DNA of 64,000 nucleotides from Tillandsia leiboldiana (lineage: Eukaryota; Streptophyta; Magnoliopsida; Poales; Bromeliaceae). Positions 1-10,362 of this stretch are shown here, in pieces. The notes under the pieces are model-generated. The model was given only the letters and a program-made list of their open reading frames with translations. It had not been told where the DNA came from and did not search any database. The DNA is taken from assembly GCA_029204045.2 (NCBI GenBank), contig JAQNDB010000479.1, positions 1 through 64,000 of the forward strand, written 5' to 3'. Positions within the stretch are counted from its first letter, which is position 1, and each line of letters opens with the position of its first letter. A program made the position numbers and the translations under genes.

Positions 1-3000
1 AACCCCGTATAGACGTAGCGACTAACCTGCAAAAGAGATCGACACTAATTAAACACATATCGAGCTGAAAGTAAAAGCTGATAAATAATACAATTCAATA
101 AACATCTACACAAGTCCTCACCAAAATACAAATATCTCTCAAAAGTAGAAGAGTACATCTCAAATCCTCCTACAAGGTCCACTCGACCAGACTCTCAAAG
201 TAGGGAGGTACTCTACTCTCAAGCGACAACTGGTAGGGATCTATCTCGCGACTCCCTTACCTCGATCAGTCTGGTCAGCAACGGTGCGGCAGGAACTGGA
301 GCGAAGAGAAGTCCCTGGGGGAAAAACACCACGACGGTGTGGAGAACTAACCCCAAGTAGTTCCAGTGGGTGCCCGCCAACAAGCCCGCGGTCTGCCCAC
401 TAAGTCCACTAGGGCAAAAAGTAACAATGCAGTGCGGAAAGGGAAAAGCTGGTAAAAGTAATCTCTACAGCTTAATATGGCCTCTATCTAGATGCTCAAA
501 TTGGGGACAGAAAGAACATGACTACAACTAGCTCTCGACTCGAACTCACCCAATCACAACTGCTGCCGCATAGGGCGCAGTCAAACCTGCGCCTACCGAC
601 TACTGCCGTCCGCACTTCCCGGGGGACCGGACTTACGTAGGGCGTCCGTGACTGCCACTAACTGGCCCAGCCAGAGGGACTGTGTCCGTGACTGCCCACT
701 AACTGGCCCAGCCAGAGGGAACCTGCGTCGACAAGATCGCGATAGAAGAAAAGGGCCAACTCGGAGTGCTCTCGAGGGAGCGACCCCACCGAGGAAAGTA
801 TCCGCGCATCTCTGTCGAGCTCAAATGTGGCTCATGCAGGCTATAATCCAATCCTCGATCAACAATCGACTGAAACCAAAGGAACTGTCTCACACCAGGC
901 TGGAAAACTGCACATCCGAGACTCACTGTCCCCCAAATAGCTCTCAAGATCTCAAATCTACAACCCAAGTCACTTGTCCCAAGGACCGGTCTACAGACTG
1001 CTAACAACTCCACCGGTCCCCCAGACACGAGTGTAAAAGCATCCCACAATAATCCGACCTCTCGCGACCCACTACTTGGGCGAGGAGAACTCTAAGTCCA
1101 GAGTGATATACAGAAAAGTGATGTGGGAATGTCTAGAGCAATAAAACCTAGCCCAAGTTGAGGTCTTCTACAGTCTGGCTGAACATGCAACATGTGACAG
1201 TGGTGCTAGGTCAAGTTCCAAATACTAATAAACACAGCTTGTCGGGGAGCAAGATAATAATAATTAACAGCTTAGGGAGCAAGAATAATAATAATTAACA
1301 GCTTAGGGAGCAAGAATAATCACAGATCATCTAACTTAACAGGAACATCAATTCACGCCTTCTAGCATGCTGGACATCAAACAGTAAAACATGCAAGTCC
1401 CTAAGTTAGAATTAGTCCACAGTCCCTGATCTTGAAAAAGGTCACCCCCTGATGCGCTGATCAGTCCAAGTCCTACAGCTGATAATACCAGGAAAACTGC
1501 AACACCCAAATCTAACAGGTCCAGCACAGCCCAACAGCCCCTGGGTACAACACAAGGTTACTAAAATGCCTTAACACCCAAAATCTGCCAAGAGAAACCA
1601 TGCTGTAATTCAGCGCAGAGATGCCATAATTCCACTGCCAGAAAGTGCTCGTAAATTCCAGATAAAATACCCCGCGGTGTTCTACGCGTCGTAGCTTCGA
1701 AACAAGTACCCCGCACGTCCAAAACGGAGTCCCTCTACGCTGAGATAAAAATCCGGCAAGGGAAGCACCCCAAACAAACTGTCCAAATTCCTGTAACAAC
1801 AAACCGCAGAAAAGGAGATTCTCACCTTCGTGCACAATCCAGAAAAATCTGAGAAAAATCCAGAAGATTCCTTGGGAAGAGTAGATGAATTTTGCCTTTT
1901 GAATCGCCTTGATCGATGCTGTGCGCAAAGCTACAGCAAGAACACCGCAGTGCTGTCCAAATATCCGCGAAGAAAAGGGGTCAAAGGGAGCTCGAAAACT
2001 CTAAGATCATCACGGACTCGAGTTAGTCTCAAAACAAGGAGTTGAAGTCCTACCTGTTCTAGAATCCGATGCGCGAAAATCGCGAAAAAGGAGGTCGGGT
2101 GAGTCGGGAGAGCCCAAACACTGCAGAGGGACGAAGCGGGTCGAAGATGAACAAGCGTCGCGCCGCGCGCAAAATAGTTAGCCTCGGGATGCGTGCCTCC
2201 GAAAATCCTCAAATTCCTCCAAAGAGTAAAGCTCAGTGTGGGGAAGAACTTCTCTGAAGGCTTCACAGGGAAAGAAGAGGAAAAAGCTTAGAAGAAGCCC
2301 AAGAAGCCTATTATAGGCTGGCCCAAGCACAAGTGGCCGGGTTTCCGGGCGCAGAATTCGGGCGCCTTGCGCCCGGAAATCCGGTCGGACGAGCCCCGTC
2401 CGACGCGCCCGAAACCCCCATGTGACGCCACGTCACCCCCCAACAGGAAACAGCGGCGCCGACGACCCGCAGAGCGCCACGTGGCCGTCCCGCGGTCAGC
2501 GGGGTAGGTACGGCCCCCCAACCGCACGCTGACGCGTGGCGCACTCGAGTCGGCCACCACTCGCGTTGCGACGCGTGGCGCACTCGAGTGCGGCGACAGC
2601 CGCGTCAGCGCCCCCCTGTGCGCCTACAGTCCCGAGGCGGGTCCCCACGCATTGCGTGCGCCGCGCGAACTGAGCCCGCCCTCAGCTGCCGCCACGTGTC
2701 CCTGTGCCGGGTCTATGCACCCGCGGCTGGGACTACGTGGACCGAGCCCCCAGCGCCCGCCATCGGGGACCGACACGTGGGCCCGCCTAGGATTCCTGCA
2801 CCGGCGCTCAAACGCGTGCACCCGCCGGTCAAACCCAGTGAACCGCACACCCAAGGCCAGCGAAATCCCCGCCTGCCACGTGTCCTGCGCCGGGCTCATG
2901 CACCCGGCCCGCGCCGCTCCGTGGACCGAACGTCGCGAACCGGCCAATTACAGGCCGCCACGTGGCACCGGCTGTGAGGTCCGGAATCCCCCGCGTAGGT

Positions 3001-4107
3001 TGTGCCGGCTGTTGGGCAGCTTTTGGTCGCCGTTGGGGGTGTTGGTGCGCGTGTTGGGGGCCCAGAAATGGATTTGTGATGCAATTTGGGATTTGCTTGC
3101 ATCATTGGAAAACCCGTGGGAAGTTGGAGGACCCGTCGGGTGTTTAGAAGTTTATTTCGCGCGATCAGATGTCAAAATTAGACTCCGGGTGAAGTCCGGA
3201 TAAAAGTTTACCTCTCCGGTCGCCTTCGGGAATTTTTAGAGCTGGAATTGGGCAAATCGGACTTTAAAAATGGACCCGGCGCGGAAATCGGATCGAGTTG
3301 GCTATCCGGGGGTACTCCGCAATTTTCGGATGAGAATTTGGAGAATCGGACATCATTTCTGGACTCAGCGCGCGAAATCGCTAAGGATGGACTATTTATT
3401 TGTTGGATTTGGAGTCCGGTAGGCGTCGCGCGCTTTTCGAGGCAAAGCGGCACGCGATTGAGACACGCGTGGCACGGATCCCGGGAGGCTGCGGCGCGTC
3501 AGGCGAGCGCGGCTGACTCGACAGGCGCCTCTCTCGCGCGTCAGGTGCACAGGGCACCCGCGCGCGGGCCACGTGGGGGCCGCCACGTGGCGGACCCCAG
3601 TTGGCGCCCGCGCGGGCGCTGGGGCGCACGCCCGTGTCACGGGCGCGTGTCCCCGCCTGTGGGCGGCCGGGTGTCACGCGCCCGGTGGGCGCGTGAACTG
3701 CGCGGCCGCGTGGCGCGCAGGGACGCGGCCACGTGGCCGCGCTTCCTCTTGCGTGGGCCGGGTGCACCCGGGTGGTGTGGTGCACCGGCCGGTGCACGGC
3801 GCACCGTGGCACCGTGGACCGCCCCTCCCCTTTTCCTCTTTTCTTCTTCTTCTTCCTCCCGCAAGCGACTTCTTCTCCTTCTTCGTTTTCTCCTTCAACC
3901 GAGAGTGAGGGAGAGTGAGGGAGGAGGTTTGTGGGAGATGGCGTTTCGCGTCGCGGGCCTCGTGGAGCGCGCGAGGCTTCCGATGGGGGGTGTTGCGGCG
4001 ACGGCGGCGCAGTCGGGTAGGTCCCGTGTGTTGATTTTACTGTATTTTTATACAGTTTTGGGGCGATCTTTTAGACTGTAACTGACCTCTTGCTCCTTTC
4101 TGTGTTT

Positions 4108-4592
4108 GGCACCGTGCACCGTTTTGCGTGCGGACTCCGGCACCGTGCACCGTTTTGCGTGCGGATTCCGTTTTGCGTGCGGATCCTGGCACCGTGCACC
4201 GTTTTGCGTGCGGACTCCGGCACCGTGCACCGTTCTGCGTGCGGACTCCGTTTTGCGTGCGGATCCTGGCACCGTGCACCGTTTTGCGTGCGGACTCCGG
4301 CACCGTGCACCGTTTTTGCGTGCGGATTCCGTTTTGCGTGCGGATCCTGGCACCGTGCACCGTTTTGCGTGCGGACTCCGGCACCGTGCACCGTTCGGCG
4401 TGCGGACTCCGTTTTGCGTTCAGATCCTGGCACCGTGCACCGTTTTGCGTGCGGACTCCGTTTGGCGTGCGGATCCTGGCACCGTGCACCGTTTTGCGTG
4501 CGGACTCCGGCAGCGGACATCGTTTTGCGTGAGGACTCCGTTTGGCGTGCGGATTCCGGCACCGTGCCCCGTTTTGCGTGCGGATCGCGTGG
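4108..4592 (+). repeat. 80-bp higher-order repeat of hairpin units inside the solo LTR
   Basis: The array is made of two 31-bp units (GGCACC...GACTCC type) followed by an 18-bp partial unit, giving an 80-bp period repeated about four times and then degenerating. Each full unit contains GCAC and GTGC arms around the loop core CGTTTTGC, so a single strand can fold into a chain of short hairpins. The 16-17-bp core has no stop codon in any of the six frames, which explains the long but meaningless reading frames across it on both strands. The same core recurs at about 27800-28500 and 63650-64000. Confidence 0.9.
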
Positions 4593-4595
4593 AGG

Positions 4596-4623
4596 CCAAT
4601 TGCAAGTGTCTACGAGCAATTGG
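4596..4623 (+). other. 28-nt stem-loop closing the hairpin array
   Basis: Arms CCAATTGC (4596-4603) and GCAATTGG (4616-4623) pair perfectly around a 12-nt loop. The same element, with one loop change (G to A), follows the unrelated-looking hairpin array at 28521-28548 in a different LTR family. Its fixed position after the array in both families suggests it is part of one module. Confidence 0.85.
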
Positions 4624-5020
4624 TGGCAAATCGAGGTGGGTGGCCTTATCTCCAAGTTTTATGGATGTACATTAATTCTATTAATGTAGGACTATGCATG
4701 ATAGTTTATTTCCTTGTGTAGCATGCTAGATGGTTGGAATGGCTATCCCTTTATTATCTGTTAAAGTAGTTATCTTGGAACTTGACCTAGCACCCCCGTC
4801 ATATGCTGTATGTGTAACCAGACTAGTAGAAACCCTCACTTGGGCTAGGGTTATTTATGCTTAGACATCCACACTGTTCCTTCATCCCTGGACATAGTGT
4901 TTCCTCGCCCGGGTAGTGGGCCGAGAGGTCGGGATTTCCTTTTAGTGTGGGATGCGTTTGCACTCGTGCTTGGGAGCAGAGTGGAGTCTGGTAGTTTGTA
5001 GCGGGTTGCTTATCTGTGCC

Positions 5021-5290
5021 GGGAGCCGTTTGGGTATACGGTAGTCCCGAGGGGTCTTGTTTCCCTGTTGCACAGTCGTGGGAGAGAGCCGTTGAGTAGA
5101 CGGTAGTCCCGGGCCGTCGAGTATCTTCCGGTCCGTCTTGTTGGGAACCGTTGGGTTGACGGTGGTCCCAGGTCGTTGAGTGTTGTCCGACCTGTTTTGT
5201 TACCCTGAGTTGTGGGTCGTCCTGGCTGTGGAGTATCTCCAGCCAGTGAGCCTTGTGCTGCGAGCCGTTGGTGAGGCTAGCGTCTCGTGT
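5021..5290 (+). other. Array of covarying stem-loops (H1 and H2 types) in the solo LTR
   Basis: H1 stem-loops have the form GGGA-N-CCGT, a 7-8 nt loop, ACGG-N3-TCCC, at 5021-5048, 5080-5110 and 5143-5169. A looser relative is at 5261-5287 with CGAG/CTCG outer arms. H2 stem-loops follow H1 directly: 5110-5116 with 5129-5135 (CGGGCCG/CGGTCCG), 5169-5175 with 5188-5194 (CAGGTCG/CGACCTG), and 5222-5228 with 5240-5246 (CTGGCTG/CAGCCAG). H2 loops are 11-12 nt and resemble TNGAGTATCTTC. Arms change in step while loops are conserved, which points to selection on RNA pairing. No protein-coding sense is seen. The function is unknown; packaging, translation control or reverse transcription are possible roles. 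Confidence 0.72.
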
Positions 5291-6360
5291 TTCGAGTTAG
5301 CCGAGCAGCTGAGTCGTCGAGAGGGCTCCGACTGTTGTGCGAGGTATTTGGGGATCTTGAGCCCTACCGTTCTGAGAGTGAGCGTGGATTTTGACTAGCC
5401 TGCATATGCCAATGTTTGATACTCTATGCCGCGCCGTTCTACTCAGTTGGGTCGCGTCCTGAGATGCCGCTGTGGATACAATGGTTGGCCTGTTGAGGCA
5501 TCTTTCCGCAGTTGAGGCAACGATGGGCCTGTTGAGGCAGTTTTGCGCGAGGGATGAGTTAGTAGGACAGGACGCCCCACGTAAATCCCGTCCTCATGGG
5601 GATGTGTGGTAGTGGGCAGGAGCGTTCCTAGTCGACGGGCGCAGGCTTGACTGGACCTTTGAGGTAGTCAGTTCGTTTGGGTCGATTGAGCACCTTGGGT
5701 GCGAGTGATCTCATTTTACTTTCATCTGCTCCACTTTTTGGAGTATCTAGATAGAGGCATGGTAGCTGTAGAGTAGCTCCAGCTTTTCTTGTTTCAGTTT
5801 GCATTGCGTTGTTATCTTTGGCCTCTAGTAGACTTGGTGGGCAGACCGTTGGGCTTGTTGACGGCACCCACTGAGAACTACTGTGGGAAGTAGTTCTCAC
5901 ACCCGTCGTGGTGTCTTTTTCCCCAGGAACTTCTCCTCCTGTTCCTGTTGCTCCAGTTGCTGATCCTTCTGACCGAGGCGAGGGAGTCGCGAGCTAGTTC
6001 CCTACCCGTCATTGGAGTGTAGCGGTACCCTTCAGAGGAGAGCTTCAGTAGATTAGTTTTCTTCTTTTCCTCTGTTGAGAGACCTTTGTTTGTAGGTATA
6101 GAGTTGTACTTTATTTTACAGTTTGAGAGACTGTTGTAGTGAGGATATTCTTGTATCGAGTCTGTACACTGATGTATTCATTGGAGATACCTCCCTTTTG
6201 AGTTTTTTGTATCAGAGGCTTTGTATATGATAGTATTTGGGGAGATGGTTATTGTATTATTTTCAGTTGTACAGTGTTTGGACTTCAGTTTTAGTAGTCT
6301 ACTTTCAGCTCTCTGATATCTGTATACTGTAGTTGTTTCTTTCTGCAGGGTTAGACGCTT

Positions 6361-6388
6361 CATCTGTACGGCTGTTCCCGTACAGATG
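6361..6388 (+). other. U5 hairpin near the LTR 3' end (11-bp stem)
   Basis: CATCTGTACGG (6361-6371) pairs perfectly with CCGTACAGATG (6378-6388) around loop CTGTTC. The equivalent hairpins at 20561-20588, 27150-27177 and 12034-12061 (minus) have different arm sequences that still pair. In an intact element this hairpin would lie about 50-60 nt before the primer-binding site. Confidence 0.85.
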
Positions 6389-6754
6389 GCGGATCTGTTG
6401 GCGAGCCCGGGGTGCAGTTTCCACCCGGGGCGTGACACCGGCGGTCCACCAACACCCCGTGCACCAGAAAGTTCCGAAAACTTCCGGAAGCCCGTTTTTG
6501 GTCATCCGGACTCCAATTAACAAGCAAATAGCCGTTCTCAAGCGTTTTTTCCGTGCTGAATCCAATTCCAACCCTGGTTGGCCAAAATCCTTAATAAAAT
6601 TTCGGCAAATGCAGCCGAAAGCCAACACAGTAAAAGATAACACACTGGGTCCACTGTGGCAGTCCCCTTGATGCACCATGGACCAGATACACCAACCTAG
6701 GTGTTGTAAACATGGATTCACCAGGAAGCTGCAACGGGGTTTAGGGTCTCTACA

Positions 6755-6775
6755 TCCCCCCCACTAAAAGGAAGT
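6755..6775 (-). promoter_or_regulatory. Polypurine tract of the gypsy element
   Basis: On the minus strand a purine-rich run (AGTGGGGGGGGA type) lies directly before the LTR start TGTAGAGA. It is preceded by GTTTCGGGGACGAAAC, the usual 3' flank in Tekay/Del-like elements. It would prime plus-strand DNA synthesis. Confidence 0.85.
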
Positions 6776-6852
6776 TTCGTCCCCGAAACAAAGAAAGAAC
6801 AACAGACGTACCTCAACCGGAAGTCTCTGAACAGAAAGGTATGAATCCCGCA

Positions 6853-7250
6853 TCACCGTCTCCAGCTCCCAAGTAGCCTCTCGTCCTCGTGATTGCTCCA
6901 CAGGCTCTTCACATACGGAATGGCCCGGTTGCGCAATTCCCTCTCCTCAGCGAGCAAGAATTCGCAACGGGCGCTCCTCATAACAAGATCCTCGCCAATC
7001 TCCAAGGAAGTGAAGTCGATCACGTGCGAAGGGTCGAAAACATATCTCCTCAAAGCCGAGACGTGGAAGACGTCATGAACTCCGGCCAGGCGTGGTGGAA
7101 GGGCAACCCTATAAGCCACTGGGCCAATCTCTCAAGTACCTCGAAGGGTCCAATGAAAGCGGGGACTGAGCTTCCCCCCGAACTCCGAATCTCCTGACCC
7201 CTTTCGAAGGCGAGACCCTTCAAAAAAGACATGATCCCCAATCTGAAACT
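6853..7250 (-). pseudogene. C-terminal part of gypsy pol: integrase C-terminus and chromodomain-like tail
   Basis: Minus-strand translation gives the GVHDVFHVSALRRYVFDPSH segment typical of the end of gypsy integrases, then a tail containing ELRNRAIPYVKSLWSNH. In Tekay/Del chromoviruses this tail forms a chromodomain-like module thought to steer integration to heterochromatin. The reading shifts frame between 7241-7050 and 7119-6853, and the tail ends in a garbled, early-terminated stretch, so the copy is damaged. Family resemblance is clear; an intact chromodomain is not. Confidence 0.8.
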
Positions 7251-7524
7251 CTAGGTTCTCGCCTGTCGAGTATCAGCGTAGCTCCTCTGACGCCTCTGGG
7301 CTATCTCAAGGTGTCGGCGAACTGATCGAACCTTCTCTTTCTGCCTCCAACAATAATTCCGGTCCCAAGGTCCTCCTTTCACCCACGTCACTCCAATGCA
7401 GGGGCGACCGGCACTTGCGTCCATACAACGCCCTCAAACGGAGCCATCTGAATGCTCGCTTGATAGCTGTTGTTGTACGCAACTCAACCAGTTGCTAAGT
7501 GCCGATACCACCCTCCTCCAAAAT

Positions 7525-8300
7525 CCATCACGCCCGCTCTCAACATGTCCTCGAGAGTCTGTATGGTGCGCTCCGACTGTCCATCGGTCTGTGGGTGGAA
7601 TGCAGTGCTAAATTGGCGGGTCCCCAAGGCTGAATGTAGACTCCCCCAGCCGAAATGTGATACAAACCTCGGGTCCCTGTCTGATACGATCGAGGCGGGT
7701 TATACCGTGCATCCCTCACTATCTCATCCAAATACAATTGTGCCAGACGATCCAATGACCAAGTCATCTGTACAGGCAAGAAGTGTGCAGACTTGGTGAG
7801 TCTATCAACGATAACCCATATAGCATCGGCCCCACTCTGCGCCCTCGGCAGTCCCGTGACGAAGTCCATGGTGATGTGGTCCCACTTCCACTCGGAGAAT
7901 TGGAAAGACTCCTGTAACTTGCCAGCAGGAACACGGTGCTCCGCCTTCACTTGCTGACAAGTTAAACAATGAGCCACAAATCTTCCAATATCCAGCTTCA
8001 TTCCAGGCCACCAAAAATGTGCCTTGAGGTCCTTACACATCTTAGTACCACCTGGATGAATGGTATAAGGTTGTATAATGGGCCTCCCTCAAAATCTGAT
8101 CTCTGAGCTCAGTGTCCATAGGCACACATACTCGGTCCCTGTACCGCAGTACTCCCGAGCTATCCACTGCAAAATCCCCTATCTGATCGGCCAGAATCTG
8201 CGATCTAATCCTCGTCAAGTGGGGGTCCTCACTCTGTGTCTCTCCAATCCTGTCCAACAGAGTGGGCTGCAAGACCATAGACATGATTCTAGCAGAGACC
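7525..8300 (-). pseudogene. Gypsy integrase core and zinc-binding region
   Basis: Minus-strand frames show, in order, the N-terminal zinc-binding region (REAHYTTLYHSS, later HCLTCQQVKAEH with the paired cysteines), the catalytic core start WDHITMDFVTGLP and VIVDRLTKSAHFLPV, the second acidic motif SDRDPRFVSHFG (about 7645-7690), and AFHPQTDGQSERTIQTLEDM (about 7530-7615), which includes the third acidic residue. This is the DD(35)E integrase that joins element cDNA to host DNA. The frame breaks near 8042 and near 7700, so one polypeptide cannot be made from this sequence as given. Single-base errors could account for some of the breaks. Confidence 0.88.
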
Positions 8301-8379
8301 CCAGGGATACTACTCTATCTGTAGGCGTCTCAACTGCTCCCACAAGCGGTGGCTGTTGTGTAATCAACATGCTCAAGCT

Positions 8380-9798
8380 CTGTGCTGATCTCCTACTCAA
8401 AGCATCTGCTACTACATTGGCCTTGCCGGGATGATAAAGGATGCTCACATCATAGTCCTTTAATAACTCCAACCACCGGCGTTGCCGGTCAAATTCAGTT
8501 CCTTTTGAGTAAACAAATACTTTAAACTCTTATGATCTGGTGTAATTTCGCGAGTGCTCCCCGTAGAGGTAATGCCGCCACAAACTTCAGCGCGAAAACC
8601 ATGGCTGCAAGCTCCAAATCATGAGTAGGGTAATTCTTCTCATAATCCTTTAACTGCCGTGAAGCATAAGCAATTACCCTACCATTGCTGCATCAAAACA
8701 CATCCCAAGCCGCTGTGAGAGGCGTCACTATAAATCACAAATCCATCGCCCATCACTGGTAGTGCTAGAACTGGTGCCGAGATCAATCTCCTCTTGAGCT
8801 CCTCAAAACTCTCTTGGCACCCGCTCAGTCCACACAACTTAATCCCCTTCCTGGTCAAACTGGTAAGGGGAGTAGAGAGCTTCGCAAAGCCCTCTACAAA
8901 CCGACGGTAATAACCTGCTAATCCAAGAAAGCTACGGACCTCAGTAACCGTCGTCGGTCTAGGCCAATCCCGAACTGCATCAATCTTCGTTCGGGTCCAC
9001 TGCCACTCCTGCGGCTGATACAAATGTGGCCTAGAAATGCAACCTCCCCGAAAGCCAAATTCGCACTTTTTTAACTGGCATACAGCTCCTTCTCTCGCAG
9101 AAGCTGCAGCACTATCCTCAAGTGCTCCTCATGCTCTATATCACTTCGGGGAGTAAATCAGGATGTCGTCAATGAACCACACGACCAAACCGGTCCAAGT
9201 ACGGCTGAAATACCCGGTTCATTAAATCCATAAATGCGGCAGGGGCATTAGTTAGACCAAAAGGCATAACGTAAACTCATAATGCCCATACCGGGATCTA
9301 AAAGCCGTCTTGGAGATGTCCTCGGCCCTCAACCTCAACTGGTGGTACCTGACTGGAGATCAATCTTGGAGAACACAGACGCTCCCTGTAACTGATCCAA
9401 CAGATCATCAATCCGTGGAAGGGGGGTACTTGTTCCGGATGGTCACTTTATTCAGCTCTCTGTATTCGACACATAATCGAAGCGACCCATCCTTCTTCTT
9501 CACAAATAAAACAGGCGCTCCCCCACGGAGAAACACTGGGCCTCACAAAGCCCACATCCATCACAGTCCTGCACTGGGCCTTCAGCTCTCTCAGCTCGGC
9601 AGGTGCCATCCTATAGGGTGCCTTCGAGATAGGTGCGGTTCCTGGAACCACATCAATCACAAACTCAATCTCCCTCTCCGGCGGCATGGTCGACAACTCT
9701 GAGTGGAAACACATCTGGGAACTCGCGGACAATAGGAATATCCTCGAGTCCAGTGCCGCGTAGGCACCTCCACAACCGTCGCCAGGAAGGCGGTACAA
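8380..9798 (-). pseudogene. Gypsy reverse transcriptase and RNase H
   Basis: The start of RT is read at 9798-9448 (PPEREIEFVIDVVPGTAPIS and VSPWGSACF, normally SPWGAPVLFVKKKDG). The catalytic pair is in WFIDDILIYS, with GACGAC at complement 9165-9170. Chromoviruses commonly have F or Y before the DD. The thumb/connection region follows (RSFLGLAGYYRRFVEGFAK, about 8935), then RNase H (VIYSDASHSGLGCVL, about 8690-8745, with the first catalytic Asp) and YHPGKANVVADALSRR at the RNase H end (about 8385-8430). At least four frame breaks separate these blocks. The protein would copy element RNA into cDNA and remove the RNA strand. Confidence 0.9.
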
Positions 9799-10211
9799 CC
9801 TCTACTCATCATCCGCCGGGCTCTCGCCGAAGAAATAGTCATGGCAAATAGGGTACTCTGGCAGCCTCTGAAAACGAACACCTCCTGCCCCGGCTCGCGG
9901 AGGGTCACCGTCCTCTCTCTGCAGTCAATGGTGGCGAAATACCGAGCTAACCAATCCATGCCAAGTACCACGTCGAAATCCTGGAGCTGCCGCAAGACGA
10001 GCAAGTCTGCCGGCAGGACCCAGGGTCCCAACTGTACCGGGCAATCCCTACAACACTCCTCGACATGCAAGACATGGCCTGGAATCTGAACCTCTAATGC
10101 ATGCGACAATGAAACTACCTCTATACCATGTAGGGATGCAAATGCTCTAGTAATAAATGAATGCGATGCACCGGTATCAAAAAGAGCATGAGTACGAACT
10201 GCAGAAATCAA
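9657..10211 (-). pseudogene. Gypsy aspartic protease
   Basis: The frame holds ALFDTGASHSFITRAFASLHG, with the catalytic DTGA at about 10167-10178, and later DFDVVLGMDWLARY, the usual second half of a retropepsin-like domain, then REPGQEVFVFRG at the linker toward RT. It would cut the Gag-Pol polyprotein. It lies between the gag zinc knuckle and RT, as expected. This block itself is open, but it is out of frame with its neighbours. Confidence 0.88.
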
Positions 10212-10362
10212 AATAGTACCTGCGACGACATGATCGGCTGCTGAAGCATCCTCAACCTGGGCGGCATAGACTCGCCCGCTCTGCGCCGGGGGACGTCGCT
10301 CTGACTGTCGCGAAGAGGAGAAGCCTGATCAGGCCTACCATAGGCCACAGAAGGCCCTGCTG

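Larger units (their letters stand above)
2968..6442 (+). mobile_element. Nested solo LTR (2973-6437) with 5-bp TSD CCGGC
   Basis: The host LTR reads ...GTGGCACCGGC, then TGTGAGGTCC... to ...GGGGCGTGACA, then CCGGCGGTCC. The intact other LTR copy has a single CCGGC, so the 5-bp duplication (2968-2972 and 6438-6442) and the TG...CA ends fix the insert at 3465 bp. No internal domain, primer site or polypurine tract is present, so this is a solo LTR left by LTR-LTR recombination. It lies opposite to its host element. Its 3' half (about 4780-6437) is homologous to the LTRs at 17424 and 23247, but its 5' half is different and carries a hairpin array (4108-4592) otherwise seen in the LARD LTR. Confidence 0.93.
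1..6754 (-). repeat. 3' LTR of the gypsy element, split by a nested solo LTR
   Basis: Bases 1-2972 match 12046-15050 of the right LTR, and 6443-6754 match the remainder through to the terminal TCTCTACA (minus-strand start TGTAGAGA). The 3465 bp between them is an insertion. Differences between the two LTR copies are largely one-base gains and losses. A TATA-like stretch (minus CCTATAATAGG, near 2307-2317) corresponds to CCTATAAATAGG in the other copy, one base shorter here. Both copies contain a 40-bp tandem duplication (here about 645-720). Confidence 0.88.

Noticed and set aside
2288..2977. Several 70-180-codon ORFs on both strands
   Set aside because: They lie in GC-rich U3 of the gypsy LTR, and equivalents in the other LTR copy (14386-15136) have different lengths and frames.
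3248..4081. 277-codon plus-strand ORF
   Set aside because: It runs across LTR promoter sequence and a pyrimidine tract; residues are Arg/Gly/Ala-rich with no domain, and competing frames are open.
4037..4689. Overlapping long ORFs on both strands (up to 199 codons)
   Set aside because: Same six-frame-open repeat; the reading frame drifts because units are 31 and 18 bp.
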